Source of the DNA: Chitinophaga sp. sic0106 | Lineage (GTDB): Bacteria > Bacteroidota > Bacteroidia > Chitinophagales > Chitinophagaceae | Direction of reading: 5' to 3' | Assembly: GCF_019219075.1 (NCBI RefSeq) | Contig: NZ_JAHUWJ010000024.1 | Span: 1 to 64,000 of the forward strand | Length of the DNA: 64,000 nucleotides | Shown here: positions 42,876-51,808 of the stretch, in pieces | Position numbering within the stretch: the first letter of the stretch is position 1 | Layout of the letters: every line of letters starts with the position of its first letter | Made by a program: the position numbers and the translations under genes | The notes under the pieces: model-generated | The model's database searches: none | Told to the model about the DNA's origin: nothing | Seen by the model: the letters and a program-made list of their open reading frames with translations, nothing else

Positions 42876-43940
42876 ATGAATACCGGAAATAATAAAAAGA
42901 TAGCCCTGGTAGCGGGCGCACAGGGAGTAATAGGAAAAAATCTGATCAACTATCTGCTCACCCTGGACGATTGGGAGGTAATTGGATTATCCAGACGTGG
43001 CGGGGAAGCTACAGATAAGTTGCAATACATTGCTGTAAACCTTCAGGACCGCGACAACGCCCAACAGCAGCTGCGGCATCTCACTACGGTCACGCATATA
43101 TTTTATACCGCTTACCAGGATGCTCCTACCTGGGCAGCGCTGGTACCGCCTAACATGGCGATGCTGGTAAACCTGATGGAAGCGGTGGAGCCGGTGGCTA
43201 AAAACCTGCAACATGTGAGTCTGATGCAGGGTTATAAGGTATATGGCGCGCATCTTGGCGCATTTACTACGCCGGCTAAGGAATCTGACGCGGGCAAGCA
43301 TATGCCTCCGGATTTCAACATGGATCAGCAATATTACCTGGAACGGCTGCAGCAGGGAAAGAGCTGGGGCTGGTCGGCCATCAGGCCATCAGTGGTGGGT
43401 GGTACTGCCCTGGGCAATCCTATGAACCTGGTGCTCAGCATTGCAGTATACGCCAGCATCTCCAAAGAGTTGAACCTGCCGTTGCGCTTCCCGGGCAAAG
43501 CGGATGCTTACAACAAAATCATGGAAATGACGGACGCCGACTTGTTGGCTAAAGCCACCGTATGGGCTGCCATTACTCCTAAGGCGGCTAACCAGGCGTT
43601 TAATATCACCAACGGGGATTTATTCAGGTGGGAGCAGTTATGGCCTAAAATTGCCGCTTATTTTGGCCTGGCGGTGGCGCCACCGTTGCCAATGCCACTG
43701 GATACGGTGATGTCGGATAAAGCGGCGCTCTGGGAGACTATGCGTGCAAAATATTCACTGACAGCTCCCTACGAAGCGGTATCCGCCTGGAAATTCAGCG
43801 ACTTCGTGTTCTCCTGGGATTACGACTTTTTTGCCGATGGGAGTAAAGCGCGGCGGTTAGGTTTTCATGAGTATGTGGATACGGAAGAGATGTTTATGAG
43901 GTTGTTTGATGAGTTGAGGAGGGAGAAGGTGGTGCCGTGA
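42876..43940 (+). CDS. NAD(P)-dependent SDR, PRISE / progesterone 5-beta-reductase-like
   Basis: The 354-residue protein has an N-terminal Rossmann motif ALVAGAQGVIGKNLINYLL (about 9-27) and a following SRRGGE that would bind NADPH phosphate. VSLMQGYKVYGAHLG matches the PRISE lysine motif. QQYYLERLQQGKSWGWSAIRPSVVGG carries the Tyr (quoted core WGWSAIRPSVVGG). PRISE enzymes reduce enones such as iridoid or steroid precursors; bacterial substrates are mostly unknown. The start at 42876 fits the Rossmann strand. Its promoter region (ATCTTTG at about 42848) lies between it and the divergent AraC gene. Confidence 0.85.
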   Translation: MNTGNNKKIALVAGAQGVIGKNLINYLLTLDDWEVIGLSRRGGEATDKLQYIAVNLQDRDNAQQQLRHLTTVTHIFYTAYQDAPTWAALVPPNMAMLVNLMEAVEPVAKNLQHVSLMQGYKVYGAHLGAFTTPAKESDAGKHMPPDFNMDQQYYLERLQQGKSWGWSAIRPSVVGGTALGNPMNLVLSIAVYASISKELNLPLRFPGKADAYNKIMEMTDADLLAKATVWAAITPKAANQAFNITNGDLFRWEQLWPKIAAYFGLAVAPPLPMPLDTVMSDKAALWETMRAKYSLTAPYEAVSAWKFSDFVFSWDYDFFADGSKARRLGFHEYVDTEEMFMRLFDELRREKVVP

Positions 43941-44078
43941 GGAAGGGCATAAAAAAGGCAGCTCACGCCGCCGGGGGAATACTACTACAAACTGATGCTT
44001 GGTTCACATTCAAAGTAAATGTACAAAGTTTAGTCGAAGTTGTTGTATCGATTTTTAGATTTGATTAGTTAAATGTAA

Positions 44079-44588
44079 CTATTCATCAGATGTCAAATCT
44101 AAAACTGCAACCGGTTTTAATTTGTTCTGAATAGCTAACCGATATTGAGAAGATGTTTTGGTAATGTGAAAGCCATTAGATTGAATCCAGTAGAATGGAT
44201 GCCTGCTTTTGACCCTAAGAGCATTGAGTTGAGGAGCTGCGGTACTTAACCAAGTTTTCAACCATTGTAGCTTTCGGATTACAGTATTCACTTCTCCGGT
44301 ATAAGCAGGATGTACTTCTACGAAGTAAATTTCATCATTCACCCCGAAGCAGTAATCCCACCGACTGCTATTAGCATGTCTGGCTTCAGTATGTGCATCG
44401 ATATCGACGCTACCATCGCATTTTTTATGGGATGGTAGTTTGATTTTAGAACTGTAAGCTCCTAATGCCCTTAGTCCGTGCGTGTAACCATCTTTGATAT
44501 CCGGCGTTGCGGCAACAGCAATTTGGAATCTGTTTGTTTTTGTTGTTGTTTGGGCCTTGTGCTGGTCTTTAATCCTGTTGTTCTTCAT
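44079..44588 (-). CDS. Unrecognised 169-residue protein paired with an AAA/ABC ATPase, possible nuclease-like effector
   Basis: I do not recognise the family. The N-terminus is basic and Gln/Thr-rich. The most striking stretch is RWDYCFGV…IYFVEVHPA (Asp78, Glu91, His93), followed by GEVNTVIRKLQWLKTWL. An Asp, then a hydrophobic strand with ExH/K, is reminiscent of PD-(D/E)XK nucleases, with His in the Lys position; this is inference. The ATG overlaps the end of the ATPase gene by 20 bp, so the two are translationally coupled. Both genes are more AT-rich than neighbours. Candidate effector or toxin of a defence pair. Confidence 0.6.
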   Translation of the reverse strand: MKNNRIKDQHKAQTTTKTNRFQIAVAATPDIKDGYTHGLRALGAYSSKIKLPSHKKCDGSVDIDAHTEARHANSSRWDYCFGVNDEIYFVEVHPAYTGEVNTVIRKLQWLKTWLSTAAPQLNALRVKSRHPFYWIQSNGFHITKTSSQYRLAIQNKLKPVAVLDLTSDE

Positions 44589-45744
44589 TGTTAGCTACTT
44601 TCAAGATTATATCAGAGGCTTTTGTACTAAATGAGGAAAGACCTCCCCATTCAGAGGTGGATGGGTCTGAACTGCCAGCGTCTAATGACGAAATGTCTTT
44701 TACGTTGACTTTACTAGAAGTGCGATTGAAAGAGTAAGTCTTAAATAACTTGTTTTCTAGAATATTGGTAAACATGTCTTTCAATGCAGGAGTTAACTGT
44801 TTCAATTCAAATAATTCAGCTAATTCTTTTGCACCTGCTTTCTGTTGTTGCAGTATCTGAACGGCCCATGCGAATTCCAATAATACAGGAGAATGAGTAG
44901 ATATTATCACTTTGTATCCCCTGTTCATCAAGTCAATAACCTGGAGTAATATCGAAGTGATTGCCTGCGGGTGTAAACCCATTTCCGGCTCTTCAATAAT
45001 TACATATTCTATACTATCCTTTCGACTCACTGCAGAACCTGGACATAACCAATAAAAACTTAGGAGCAATGGCATGAATTCTTTTTGTCCCGCACTCCAA
45101 GCCATAAATGGGATACTTGAGCCTCCTAATTCCAATTTGAATCTTTTTTTACTCGTTTTGTCAATCACGATTTTAGCATCATGGAAGATGCTGTCATTGA
45201 AAGATTTTCGCAGAGACTCTTTTAGTCTTTTGGTTTGTGGAAATATAGTATCAGTTTCTTTGTTTTTTCCAAATCCTCTTTCTAATTCCTGACGGAGTGT
45301 TTCGCTAAAATGTCTCAATACATATGGCACAGAGCCTTCATATTCCGTAAAAAAACGTGGCCAACCATTTTGAAGGCAAACAACACGCTGTGCTGGTATA
45401 TAAAAAAGAGTTTCTTGGACATCCTTTATACTTACTCTCTTCCGGGGCAACAAATGCGTAATTGGATAAGCTTTTTTGTCAAATGTTACTTCAGTTTGCT
45501 TATGCCATATGCCTCCCATTCCTTCACCAAAGTATCTCTCAAGAATATCATATTCATCGTTGCCCCAAATGAAACCATACTGTTCTAATGTTCTTCGAAT
45601 ATGTCTGTGGTCTACAATTAATTTAATTAGCTGCAGCAAAATACTTTTACCACTTGCTTGCGGACCTACAAACAGCGTCAAGTCGCCAAAGTTTACCTCA
45701 GCATTTCCAATGGGTCCAAGATTTTTAACTTTCAATGTTTTCAT
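44569..45744 (-). CDS. AAA/ABC-type ATP-binding protein (AAA_21/OLD-like, no TOPRIM)
   Basis: The 391-residue protein has Walker A GPQASGKS (27-34), an ABC-signature-like SAGQKE (217-222), Walker B YVIIEEPE (247-254) with LHP D-loop, and the switch histidine in STHSP (His284). This is the SMC/OLD-type ATPase core found in many antiphage systems (PARIS AriA, Gabija GajA, Septu PtuA, retron and Abi ATPases). Unlike OLD or GajA it has no TOPRIM nuclease; the last 100 residues are polar. It would sense or relay a trigger to the overlapping small protein. Low GC and a tRNA flank suggest horizontal gain. Confidence 0.85.
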   Translation of the reverse strand: MKTLKVKNLGPIGNAEVNFGDLTLFVGPQASGKSILLQLIKLIVDHRHIRRTLEQYGFIWGNDEYDILERYFGEGMGGIWHKQTEVTFDKKAYPITHLLPRKRVSIKDVQETLFYIPAQRVVCLQNGWPRFFTEYEGSVPYVLRHFSETLRQELERGFGKNKETDTIFPQTKRLKESLRKSFNDSIFHDAKIVIDKTSKKRFKLELGGSSIPFMAWSAGQKEFMPLLLSFYWLCPGSAVSRKDSIEYVIIEEPEMGLHPQAITSILLQVIDLMNRGYKVIISTHSPVLLEFAWAVQILQQQKAGAKELAELFELKQLTPALKDMFTNILENKLFKTYSFNRTSSKVNVKDISSLDAGSSDPSTSEWGGLSSFSTKASDIILKVANNEEQQD

Positions 45745-45866
45745 GTGCGAAAGCTTGATAGTTTAACTTATCTGATTGTATATAAACGTATATACAAATA
45801 ACGTATGATTAACAGAATTGTGAAAACTATATATTTTTTCTATAAAAGAACTCCCCCTAAACGAAA

Positions 45867-45901
45867 TTCGCCTGAATCCAGTCAAGCTAAATTCAGGCGA
45901 A
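45867..45901 (-). terminator. Terminator of tRNA-Arg(CCT)
   Basis: TTCGCCTGAAT and ATTCAGGCGAA form a perfect 11-bp stem with a 13-nt loop, followed by TTTCGTTT on the minus strand. Confidence 0.85.
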
Positions 45902-45913
45902 ATATGTTTTCAG

Positions 45914-45985
45914 TAGCCCGGACAAGAATCGAACTTGTATCTAAAGTTTAGGAAACTTCTATTCTATCCATTGAACTACCGGGCC
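45914..45985 (-). tRNA. tRNA-Arg (anticodon CCT)
   Basis: The minus strand gives acceptor GGCCCGG with CCGGGCT plus discriminator A, anticodon loop TTCCTAA and T-arm GTTCGATTC. Anticodon CCT reads AGG. Acceptor begins with G-U and no CCA is encoded, like the CCG isoacceptor in this window. It flanks the ATPase pair. Confidence 0.93.
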
Positions 45986-46016
45986 GTTTCCGACCTCATT
46001 TCTGATGATCGGGTGG

Positions 46017-46024
46017 CAAAAGTA
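46017..46024 (-). promoter_or_regulatory. -7 promoter element of tRNA-Arg(CCT)
   Basis: TACTTTTG on the minus strand matches TAnnTTTG, 31 nt upstream of the tRNA 5' end. Confidence 0.6.
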
Positions 46025-46042
46025 AGATATTTAAATTAATTT

Positions 46043-47908
46043 TTAAATACTTTCTATATCTACTTTTCCGCCGGCTGGCGTATAGATGCCGTCGATTTCG
46101 TGCTTGTACCTTTCCAGGATTACCTTACGTTTTACCTTCAGTGTAGGCGTCAGCTCACCGGCGTCTACTGTCCATTCCTGGGGCAGCAAAGCGAACTTCT
46201 TCACCTGCTCAATGTGGTTAAAGAACTGATTGTACTTATCCACGGCCTGTTTGAAAAGGTCCTTTATTTCTGGATTTTTGAGCATTTCCTCGTTGGTGGT
46301 CCAGCTGAGGCCACGTTTCTCCGCCCATTTCTTCAGGTTACTGAAGGAAGGCACAATCAGGGCACCGGTGAATTTACGGTCTTCCCCTACTACCATCAGC
46401 TGTTCAATGTAGGGCGACTCCTTAAACTTGTTTTCGATAGGCTGTGGCGCCACGAACTTACCACCGGAGGTCTTGAACAGTTCCTTCTTCCGGTCGGTGA
46501 TTTTAAGGAATTTATTATCGATGATCACGCCGATGTCGCCGGTATGGAACCAGCCATCTTTGATGGACTCAGCGGTGAGGTCAGGGCGTTTGTAGTAGCC
46601 CATAGTGATATTCGGGCCTTTGGCAAGGATTTCCCCGTCTTCGGCAATTTTAACATCCACACCGTCGATGATGGGACCTACGGTGCCGAACATACGATCT
46701 TCCACCGTAAAGCGGTTTACGCTGATAACAGGGGAGGTTTCAGTGAGGCCGTAGCCTTCCATGATCGGAATGCCGGCCGAAGTAAAGATCTTTAACAGGC
46801 GCACCTGGCAGGCAGCAGCGCCGTTTACAATTGCCTGTATATTCCCACCCAGTGCAGCTCTCCACTTGCTGAACACCAGCTTGTTAGCCAGCTTCAACTG
46901 CAGGTTATACCAGAGCCCCTGATTTTTATTAATCTCATAGCGTTTGCCCAGGTCCACCGACCAGAAAAAGAGGGCACGTTTAATCCCTTTCAGTTCCAGA
47001 CCGGTAGCCATGATTTTCTCATATACCTTTTCCAGCAAACGCGGAACGGTCGTGAAAATAGTTGGTTTTACCTCCCTCAGGTTTTCTGCAATTTTATCCA
47101 TGTTTTCGGCGTAATAGATAGGCACACCCGCTGTCAGGTACAGATAGGTCACCATACGCTCGAAAATGTGGTTTAAAGGCAGGAAACTAAGCGCTTTGGC
47201 CTCCGGGTTTACCGGCAGGTAAGGCTTGCAGGATACCACGTTGCTCACCACATTGTGGTGACTCAGCATAACACCCTTTGGCGTGCCAGTGGTTCCTGAG
47301 GTATATATGATCGTAACCAGTTCTTCCGGGGAGATGTTAGTCTTCGTTTTTTCAATCAGCTCGTAATCAGCCGGATCACCCATTTCCAGGACTTCTTTCC
47401 AGTGACGGGCTCCTTCCACTTTTTCAAAAGTGAAAATCTCCCGGATGGTCGGAAACTTATCACGCGCTTCCAGCACCTTATCCAGCAGTTCCTTGTCGTT
47501 TACAAAGAGCAGCCTGGCTTCGGCGTTATTGAGTACAAATTCAAGTTCATGCTGACTAATAGTAGGGTAGATGGGCGTTAGCACCGCACCCAGCTGCTGA
47601 CAGGCCAGGTCAGTCATAATCCACTCCGGACGGTTGGGCGCAATCACCGCAATTTTATCTTTCTCCTCATTTTCCTTAATACCCGGTCTGATGCCTAGTT
47701 TCAGCAATCCGGAGCTGAATTTCATGGCTATTTCACTTACTTCACGGGTACTGTATTTCTTCCATTGACCATTCTCTTTCGCTGCCAGCATATCCTCCTT
47801 AGGATAATGCTCCAGCTGGTAATTAATGACGTCAAATAGTCGTTGCGGCTGGTCCATACTGTATAAGTTTTGTTTTGGCTTAATAACGTGTTTGCTGTCG
47901 TTTTTCAT
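46043..47908 (-). CDS. Long-chain fatty acid-CoA ligase (AMP-dependent synthetase)
   Basis: The 621-residue enzyme activates fatty acids to acyl-CoA through an acyl-adenylate. Motifs: IIYTSGTTGTPKGVMLSHHN, here core YTSGTTGTPKG (P-loop-like A3), GYGLTETSPVISVN (A5), WFHTGDIGVI (A7) and ITDRKKELFKTSGG (A8), then the C-terminal lid. It is of the FAA1-like long group. The first ATG (47908) overlaps the 2TM gene by 29 bp; a second start, MDQPQRLF at 47857, avoids the overlap and may be the true one. It probably shares a transcript with the 2TM gene. Confidence 0.93.
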   Translation of the reverse strand: MKNDSKHVIKPKQNLYSMDQPQRLFDVINYQLEHYPKEDMLAAKENGQWKKYSTREVSEIAMKFSSGLLKLGIRPGIKENEEKDKIAVIAPNRPEWIMTDLACQQLGAVLTPIYPTISQHELEFVLNNAEARLLFVNDKELLDKVLEARDKFPTIREIFTFEKVEGARHWKEVLEMGDPADYELIEKTKTNISPEELVTIIYTSGTTGTPKGVMLSHHNVVSNVVSCKPYLPVNPEAKALSFLPLNHIFERMVTYLYLTAGVPIYYAENMDKIAENLREVKPTIFTTVPRLLEKVYEKIMATGLELKGIKRALFFWSVDLGKRYEINKNQGLWYNLQLKLANKLVFSKWRAALGGNIQAIVNGAAACQVRLLKIFTSAGIPIMEGYGLTETSPVISVNRFTVEDRMFGTVGPIIDGVDVKIAEDGEILAKGPNITMGYYKRPDLTAESIKDGWFHTGDIGVIIDNKFLKITDRKKELFKTSGGKFVAPQPIENKFKESPYIEQLMVVGEDRKFTGALIVPSFSNLKKWAEKRGLSWTTNEEMLKNPEIKDLFKQAVDKYNQFFNHIEQVKKFALLPQEWTVDAGELTPTLKVKRKVILERYKHEIDGIYTPAGGKVDIESI

Positions 47909-48113
47909 TGTAATACTGGAATGCCAGGAATAATCCCCATGTAGTTACCGGCCATACGGGCCAGGGCACGCCCTGAAATAATTCGTTGTCGGTAATAAAC
48001 CACAAGCCCCATAGCCCCGCATTCGCGAATAGATATAGGATAAGATGAGATTTAAACGCAGCATTAGCCCTGATATGCCATAGCCGGTCCTCTCGTTCCT
48101 TGGTTTTTTCCAT
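47880..48113 (-). CDS. 2TM domain protein
   Basis: The 77-residue protein has an N-terminal charged helix (EREDRLWHIRANAAFKSHL) and two membrane helices (about 23-40 and 52-66) ending in YYNEKRQQTRY. This is the 2TM domain (PF13239), which occurs as stand-alone small proteins and in histidine kinases of Bacteroidota. No function is known. It lies just upstream of, and overlaps, the acyl-CoA ligase gene. Confidence 0.8.
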   Translation of the reverse strand: MEKTKEREDRLWHIRANAAFKSHLILYLFANAGLWGLWFITDNELFQGVPWPVWPVTTWGLFLAFQYYNEKRQQTRY

Positions 48114-48198
48114 ATAGTCACAGCTTTTACGATATTGCTGCTGTTCTAAATTTAATCTTTTTTCTGCGTTTTTGCCAGCAAAAAAAACCTAAAATTCA

Positions 48199-48864
48199 CT
48201 ACCTGGTAGCATTAATGGTGAAACTGATATTCACCAGGGAATTAATCAGCTTGTCCTGCACGGATTTATCTGCACGGTACGTGATGCCCCAAAGGGTGCG
48301 GTCAATATTGAAAGTAGCCATGGCAGACACTTTGCCAGGCGAAAAGGAGAGAATCGCAGGGAAGGAAATATTCTTTGTAACCCCTTTAATGGTAAAGTTA
48401 CCTTTAATGGTATGGGTAGCGTCTTTCAAATTTAAATCCTCGTCCAAAGCAGGTTTAAAAGGCTCTATAGCCGTCATTTCAAAGCTGGCAGTAGGAAACC
48501 GGGCTACATCAAAAAATAAAGGCCCTTTCAACTCCCTTTCCAGTTTGTTTTTCATAGATGTATCAGCCGCCAGATCCACATTCTCCATCGTTTTCATGTT
48601 AATGACAAACTGGGCAGCTGTCACAACAGTATCTTTTACATACACCGCTCCACTCTGCACTTTCACCGTGCCGTGGTGTTTGCCTGTAGGCTTGGTGCCT
48701 ATCCAGCCGATAATACTGGATGCTGTATCCACCAGATATGCATGACCTTCTCCTACCTTTACCTTCTGTACATCGCTTACTTTTGCCTTGTCAGCACGAG
48801 GTGCCTCCTGGCAGGCAGCCAGTATCGTCAGCAGGAAAATAGTGTATGCAATCCGTTTAGTCAT
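48199..48864 (-). CDS. YceI family lipid-binding-like lipoprotein
   Basis: The 221-residue protein has a lipobox ILAACQ (cysteine about 18). The YceI beta-barrel fold (about 43-220) includes VDTASSIIGWIGTKPTGKHH, VNMKTMENVDLA-type FVINMKTMENVD and GNFTIKGVTKNISFPAILS. YceI proteins bind polyisoprenoid or fatty-acyl chains in a lipocalin-like pocket. Here it is a lipoprotein facing the periplasm or surface. Targets are unknown. It has no operon partner within 70 bp except paaN upstream, which has its own terminator. Confidence 0.88.
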   Translation of the reverse strand: MTKRIAYTIFLLTILAACQEAPRADKAKVSDVQKVKVGEGHAYLVDTASSIIGWIGTKPTGKHHGTVKVQSGAVYVKDTVVTAAQFVINMKTMENVDLAADTSMKNKLERELKGPLFFDVARFPTASFEMTAIEPFKPALDEDLNLKDATHTIKGNFTIKGVTKNISFPAILSFSPGKVSAMATFNIDRTLWGITYRADKSVQDKLINSLVNISFTINATR

Positions 48865-48892
48865 ATATATAAATATAACGTATTTTATTGAA

Positions 48893-48920
48893 GAACGGCT
48901 ACCCGCTGGGGTAGCCGTTC
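48893..48920 (-). terminator. Terminator after paaN
   Basis: GAACGGCTACC and GGTAGCCGTTC form an 11-bp stem with a 6-nt loop, 16 nt after the paaN stop. It lacks a clear T-tract, so it may be imperfect. Confidence 0.65.
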
Positions 48921-48936
48921 CAATAAATGCAAGACT

Positions 48937-50592
48937 TTATTCTGCCAGTTCTCTGTTACCGACCCACACAAACCGCTTTAAAATGAATTCCTGGTTAGTA
49001 AAGCTGGCATTACCCGCCGGATTACCTCCCGTTACATGGAAATCAGAGAAAGCAGCATGCTGGTTTACCCAGATGAACCCGGTAAGGTTAAACGACACCG
49101 GTGTGAACACACTGTTCATCTCATCCCGGATCTCCTCCTTCACCGCCGGATCAGTGGTGTAGGCAGCACAGGTGATAGCCCCATGCTTTTGCGCCATCTG
49201 TTTAGCCAGCTGCAAGGAATGCTTGGTGTCTTTTGTTTTGATAATCAATACAATCGGTCCAAATAATTCCTGCTCGTAAATATTGTTATCGGCACTGCTT
49301 ACCTCAATAATAGTTGGGGTAAACATGCGCGCTTTCGTATATTCTTCATTGTTAATCGACTGCCCCTGGAGCACTACTTTACCACCCAACTGCACAGCCT
49401 CTTTGGCACGTTGCAGCGTTCGCTCATTCTGCACCGCTCCCAGCGTGCCTGCCCCCATCTTAGGGTTGTTGACAAGCGCCTCCACAGCTTCTTTGAATTG
49501 CTGTACCACATCATTGAAACTCACCAGACCGGCATTGGTATTGATGCCCTGCTCGGGAATGAAGAAATTCTGCGGTGCGGTGCACATCTGACCGGAATAG
49601 AGACTCACAGAAAACGCCAGGTTCTGAATCACGGCATCCAGGTCTTTCACACTGTCAATAATAACAGAGTTTACACCCGCTTTCTCCGTGAATACTGTTT
49701 TACCTTTCAGGGTTTCTACATAGTCGCCAAAGCTGCTGCCGCCCGTATAGTCAATCAGTTTCACTGCCGGGTCTTCACACAATTCTTTAGTGATCATATG
49801 TTCAGAGGTATCCGGTGCCAGCTGGCAAATATGAGGGTCATAACCCATTTCTTCCAATGCCTGCTGAATGCTGCTAACGGCAATGGCTATAGGTAAAATT
49901 GCTTTCGGATGTGGTTTTACAATCACCGGGTTGCCGGTAATCAGATCTGCGTACATGCCTGGCAGTGAGTTCCATACCGGGAAAGTAGAACAGCCAATCA
50001 CCACGCCTACACCTTTTGGTATCGCGTGAAACGACTTCGCCAGTTTTATACTCACCTTGCCCATAGGCTTCTCCCAGAGCAGGTTGCCGGGATAACGACG
50101 GATCTCGTCATAGCCAGCAGCAATGGCTTCCAATGCACGATCATTCGCGTGCGGCCCTGAGGCCTGAAAGCTCATCATATAGCTTTGCCCCGTAGTATGC
50201 ATGGTGGCATTGGCAATATCGAAGAAGTGATCCCTGATCTTATCCAGGGTTTCGGTTAACACAGCAGCCCGCTGCTCCACAGGTACCTTAGCCCAGGACT
50301 TACCGGCCTCCGTAGCTTTGTCAATCAAGTCCTTAACGGAAAACAGGGGATAGGTAACCCCCAATACTTCGCCACTGTAAGGTGATACCTCCTCGCCAGC
50401 CCAGCCTTTTTCACCGGTTTGCAGTAACTGCTTATACGGTTTGTTCAGCATTTGCTGGTAGCTCTGTACGCCAATGGCATGTGCTTCGTCGCCGTATGCT
50501 TTGGGGTGTTCAGGATAATGCGCGTAAAATGTTCTGCTCTGATTAGCTTTTACCGCATTTTCAATTGTGTTTTGGTGTTTAGCAACAAGCAT
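48937..50592 (-). CDS. paaN: PaaN-type aldehyde dehydrogenase of phenylacetate degradation
   Basis: The 551-residue enzyme has an aldehyde dehydrogenase fold. It carries PKGVGVVIGCSTFPVWNSLP, YTGGSSFGDYVETLKGK and SLYSGQMCTAPQNFF with the probable catalytic cysteine. It matches the stand-alone PaaN subgroup (TIGR02288), which in the phenylacetyl-CoA pathway would oxidise the ring-opened semialdehyde. It has no enoyl-CoA-hydratase fusion. No other paa gene is in the window, so the rest of the pathway is elsewhere or PaaN serves another aldehyde. The TPR gene 26 bp upstream probably shares its transcript. Confidence 0.9.
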   Translation of the reverse strand: MLVAKHQNTIENAVKANQSRTFYAHYPEHPKAYGDEAHAIGVQSYQQMLNKPYKQLLQTGEKGWAGEEVSPYSGEVLGVTYPLFSVKDLIDKATEAGKSWAKVPVEQRAAVLTETLDKIRDHFFDIANATMHTTGQSYMMSFQASGPHANDRALEAIAAGYDEIRRYPGNLLWEKPMGKVSIKLAKSFHAIPKGVGVVIGCSTFPVWNSLPGMYADLITGNPVIVKPHPKAILPIAIAVSSIQQALEEMGYDPHICQLAPDTSEHMITKELCEDPAVKLIDYTGGSSFGDYVETLKGKTVFTEKAGVNSVIIDSVKDLDAVIQNLAFSVSLYSGQMCTAPQNFFIPEQGINTNAGLVSFNDVVQQFKEAVEALVNNPKMGAGTLGAVQNERTLQRAKEAVQLGGKVVLQGQSINNEEYTKARMFTPTIIEVSSADNNIYEQELFGPIVLIIKTKDTKHSLQLAKQMAQKHGAITCAAYTTDPAVKEEIRDEMNSVFTPVSFNLTGFIWVNQHAAFSDFHVTGGNPAGNASFTNQEFILKRFVWVGNRELAE

Positions 50593-50618
50593 ATTTAGAT
50601 TTTGTGGTTTTTCAGGTA

Positions 50619-51716
50619 TCAGTACCCCGCGTTCACCAACGAAAACTTCCCATCATTATAATACTCATCCGGCCTTGGTTTCAACGGATTGTTACGCTGG
50701 TATTTTGAAAACGTGTCATATTCCTGTTTATGCAATGTAGTCCAGGTCCTGTATGCAGCCTGATTAATTTCAGGACCAAACAGCCACTGGTTATAGGCAT
50801 CAAATAGCCCTTCCTTCAACATCTTACGCTGAAAATCGAATAACGCATATGGATAATTGGATGCATAAGCATTATCCCAGTCCAGCAAAAATCGGGTACG
50901 CACCATTACCAGCGCATCCAGGTCCACACCGCCGGTGATCACACTAATCTGCTTACCCATTGTTTGTTTATATGCCTGGGAGAAGCCACTGTCGCCAGTT
51001 TTGCCTTTCTTCTTCCCTTCATCCGGTAAAATACTGTTCAATAAAGAAGGGTCATTAAATAACCGCTTGTAGGATTCCAGTAAAATGTTCCTGATCTCCG
51101 CCGTACGGGTGGTAAAGCTCTCCATATTCATGAATACTTCCCCATACAGAATGCACCACATTGGATTATTACTGAAACTATATGTTTTGGTGGCGTTGTA
51201 GTAGTTGCCTGGGAAAGTAGGGTCTTTCTCAATCCCTTTCAGCCAGCTGTTCAGCGCACCGTCAAACATCTTAAAATTCATCAGCAGATTGCCGTTGTCG
51301 TTATACAGCTCGCCGCTTTCCGGGAATTTACGCAATGCTTTTTCATACATTTTCTGCGCTACCTTCCAGTCTTCGCGACTCACATAAATATTCCCGGCTA
51401 TCTGGTACACCTGCACATCCGCTTCTTTACTGTTCAGTAACGGTTCTATGATCGTTTTAGCCCGGGTAAGGTCTCCCTTCAGGTAAAAGGTGTAACCAAG
51501 CTGTTTCTTGGTTTCGAAGTTATCCGGCTCCAGCTGTAATGCCTGGTTAAAAACGAGTATGGCATTGGAGTAATCTCCTGTACGCTGAAACCCGGTGGCC
51601 GTATTAAACAGCTCCCTGGCATCCTGACCAAACACCGTCTGAGAAAATAGTACCCCTGCTATAAATATTGTTTTCAATAAAGAAGACCTAATATGCATTC
51701 CTGTCCGTCGTTTCAT
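50619..51716 (-). CDS. Exported TPR-repeat protein
   Basis: The 365-residue protein has a signal peptide (about 1-30, ending TVFGQ). Four or more TPRs follow (about 32-190, GDYSNAILVFNQALQLEPDN, KKQLGYTFYLKGDLTRAKTI, QKMYEKALRKFPESGELYND). The C-terminal part (about 200-365) has no repeat and ends WTTLHKQEYDTFSKYQRN. Probably a periplasmic protein scaffold. This shape is common in Bacteroidota; function unknown. paaN lies 26 bp downstream, so both may be co-transcribed. Confidence 0.75.
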   Translation of the reverse strand: MKRRTGMHIRSSLLKTIFIAGVLFSQTVFGQDARELFNTATGFQRTGDYSNAILVFNQALQLEPDNFETKKQLGYTFYLKGDLTRAKTIIEPLLNSKEADVQVYQIAGNIYVSREDWKVAQKMYEKALRKFPESGELYNDNGNLLMNFKMFDGALNSWLKGIEKDPTFPGNYYNATKTYSFSNNPMWCILYGEVFMNMESFTTRTAEIRNILLESYKRLFNDPSLLNSILPDEGKKKGKTGDSGFSQAYKQTMGKQISVITGGVDLDALVMVRTRFLLDWDNAYASNYPYALFDFQRKMLKEGLFDAYNQWLFGPEINQAAYRTWTTLHKQEYDTFSKYQRNNPLKPRPDEYYNDGKFSLVNAGY

Positions 51717-51808
51717 GTAAAAGTAAGGAAAATGGGGTAATGTGCCGCAGGTACGACCGCGACATTGCCTGATTACTTTTCTTTAAATTAATTTTTAATT
51801 ATATATCA

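Noticed and set aside
43941..44078. Attachment-site duplicate of tRNA-Arg(CCT) beyond the ATPase pair
   Set aside because: No copy of the tRNA 3' end was found in this gap, and no integrase is present, so integration at the tRNA is not shown.
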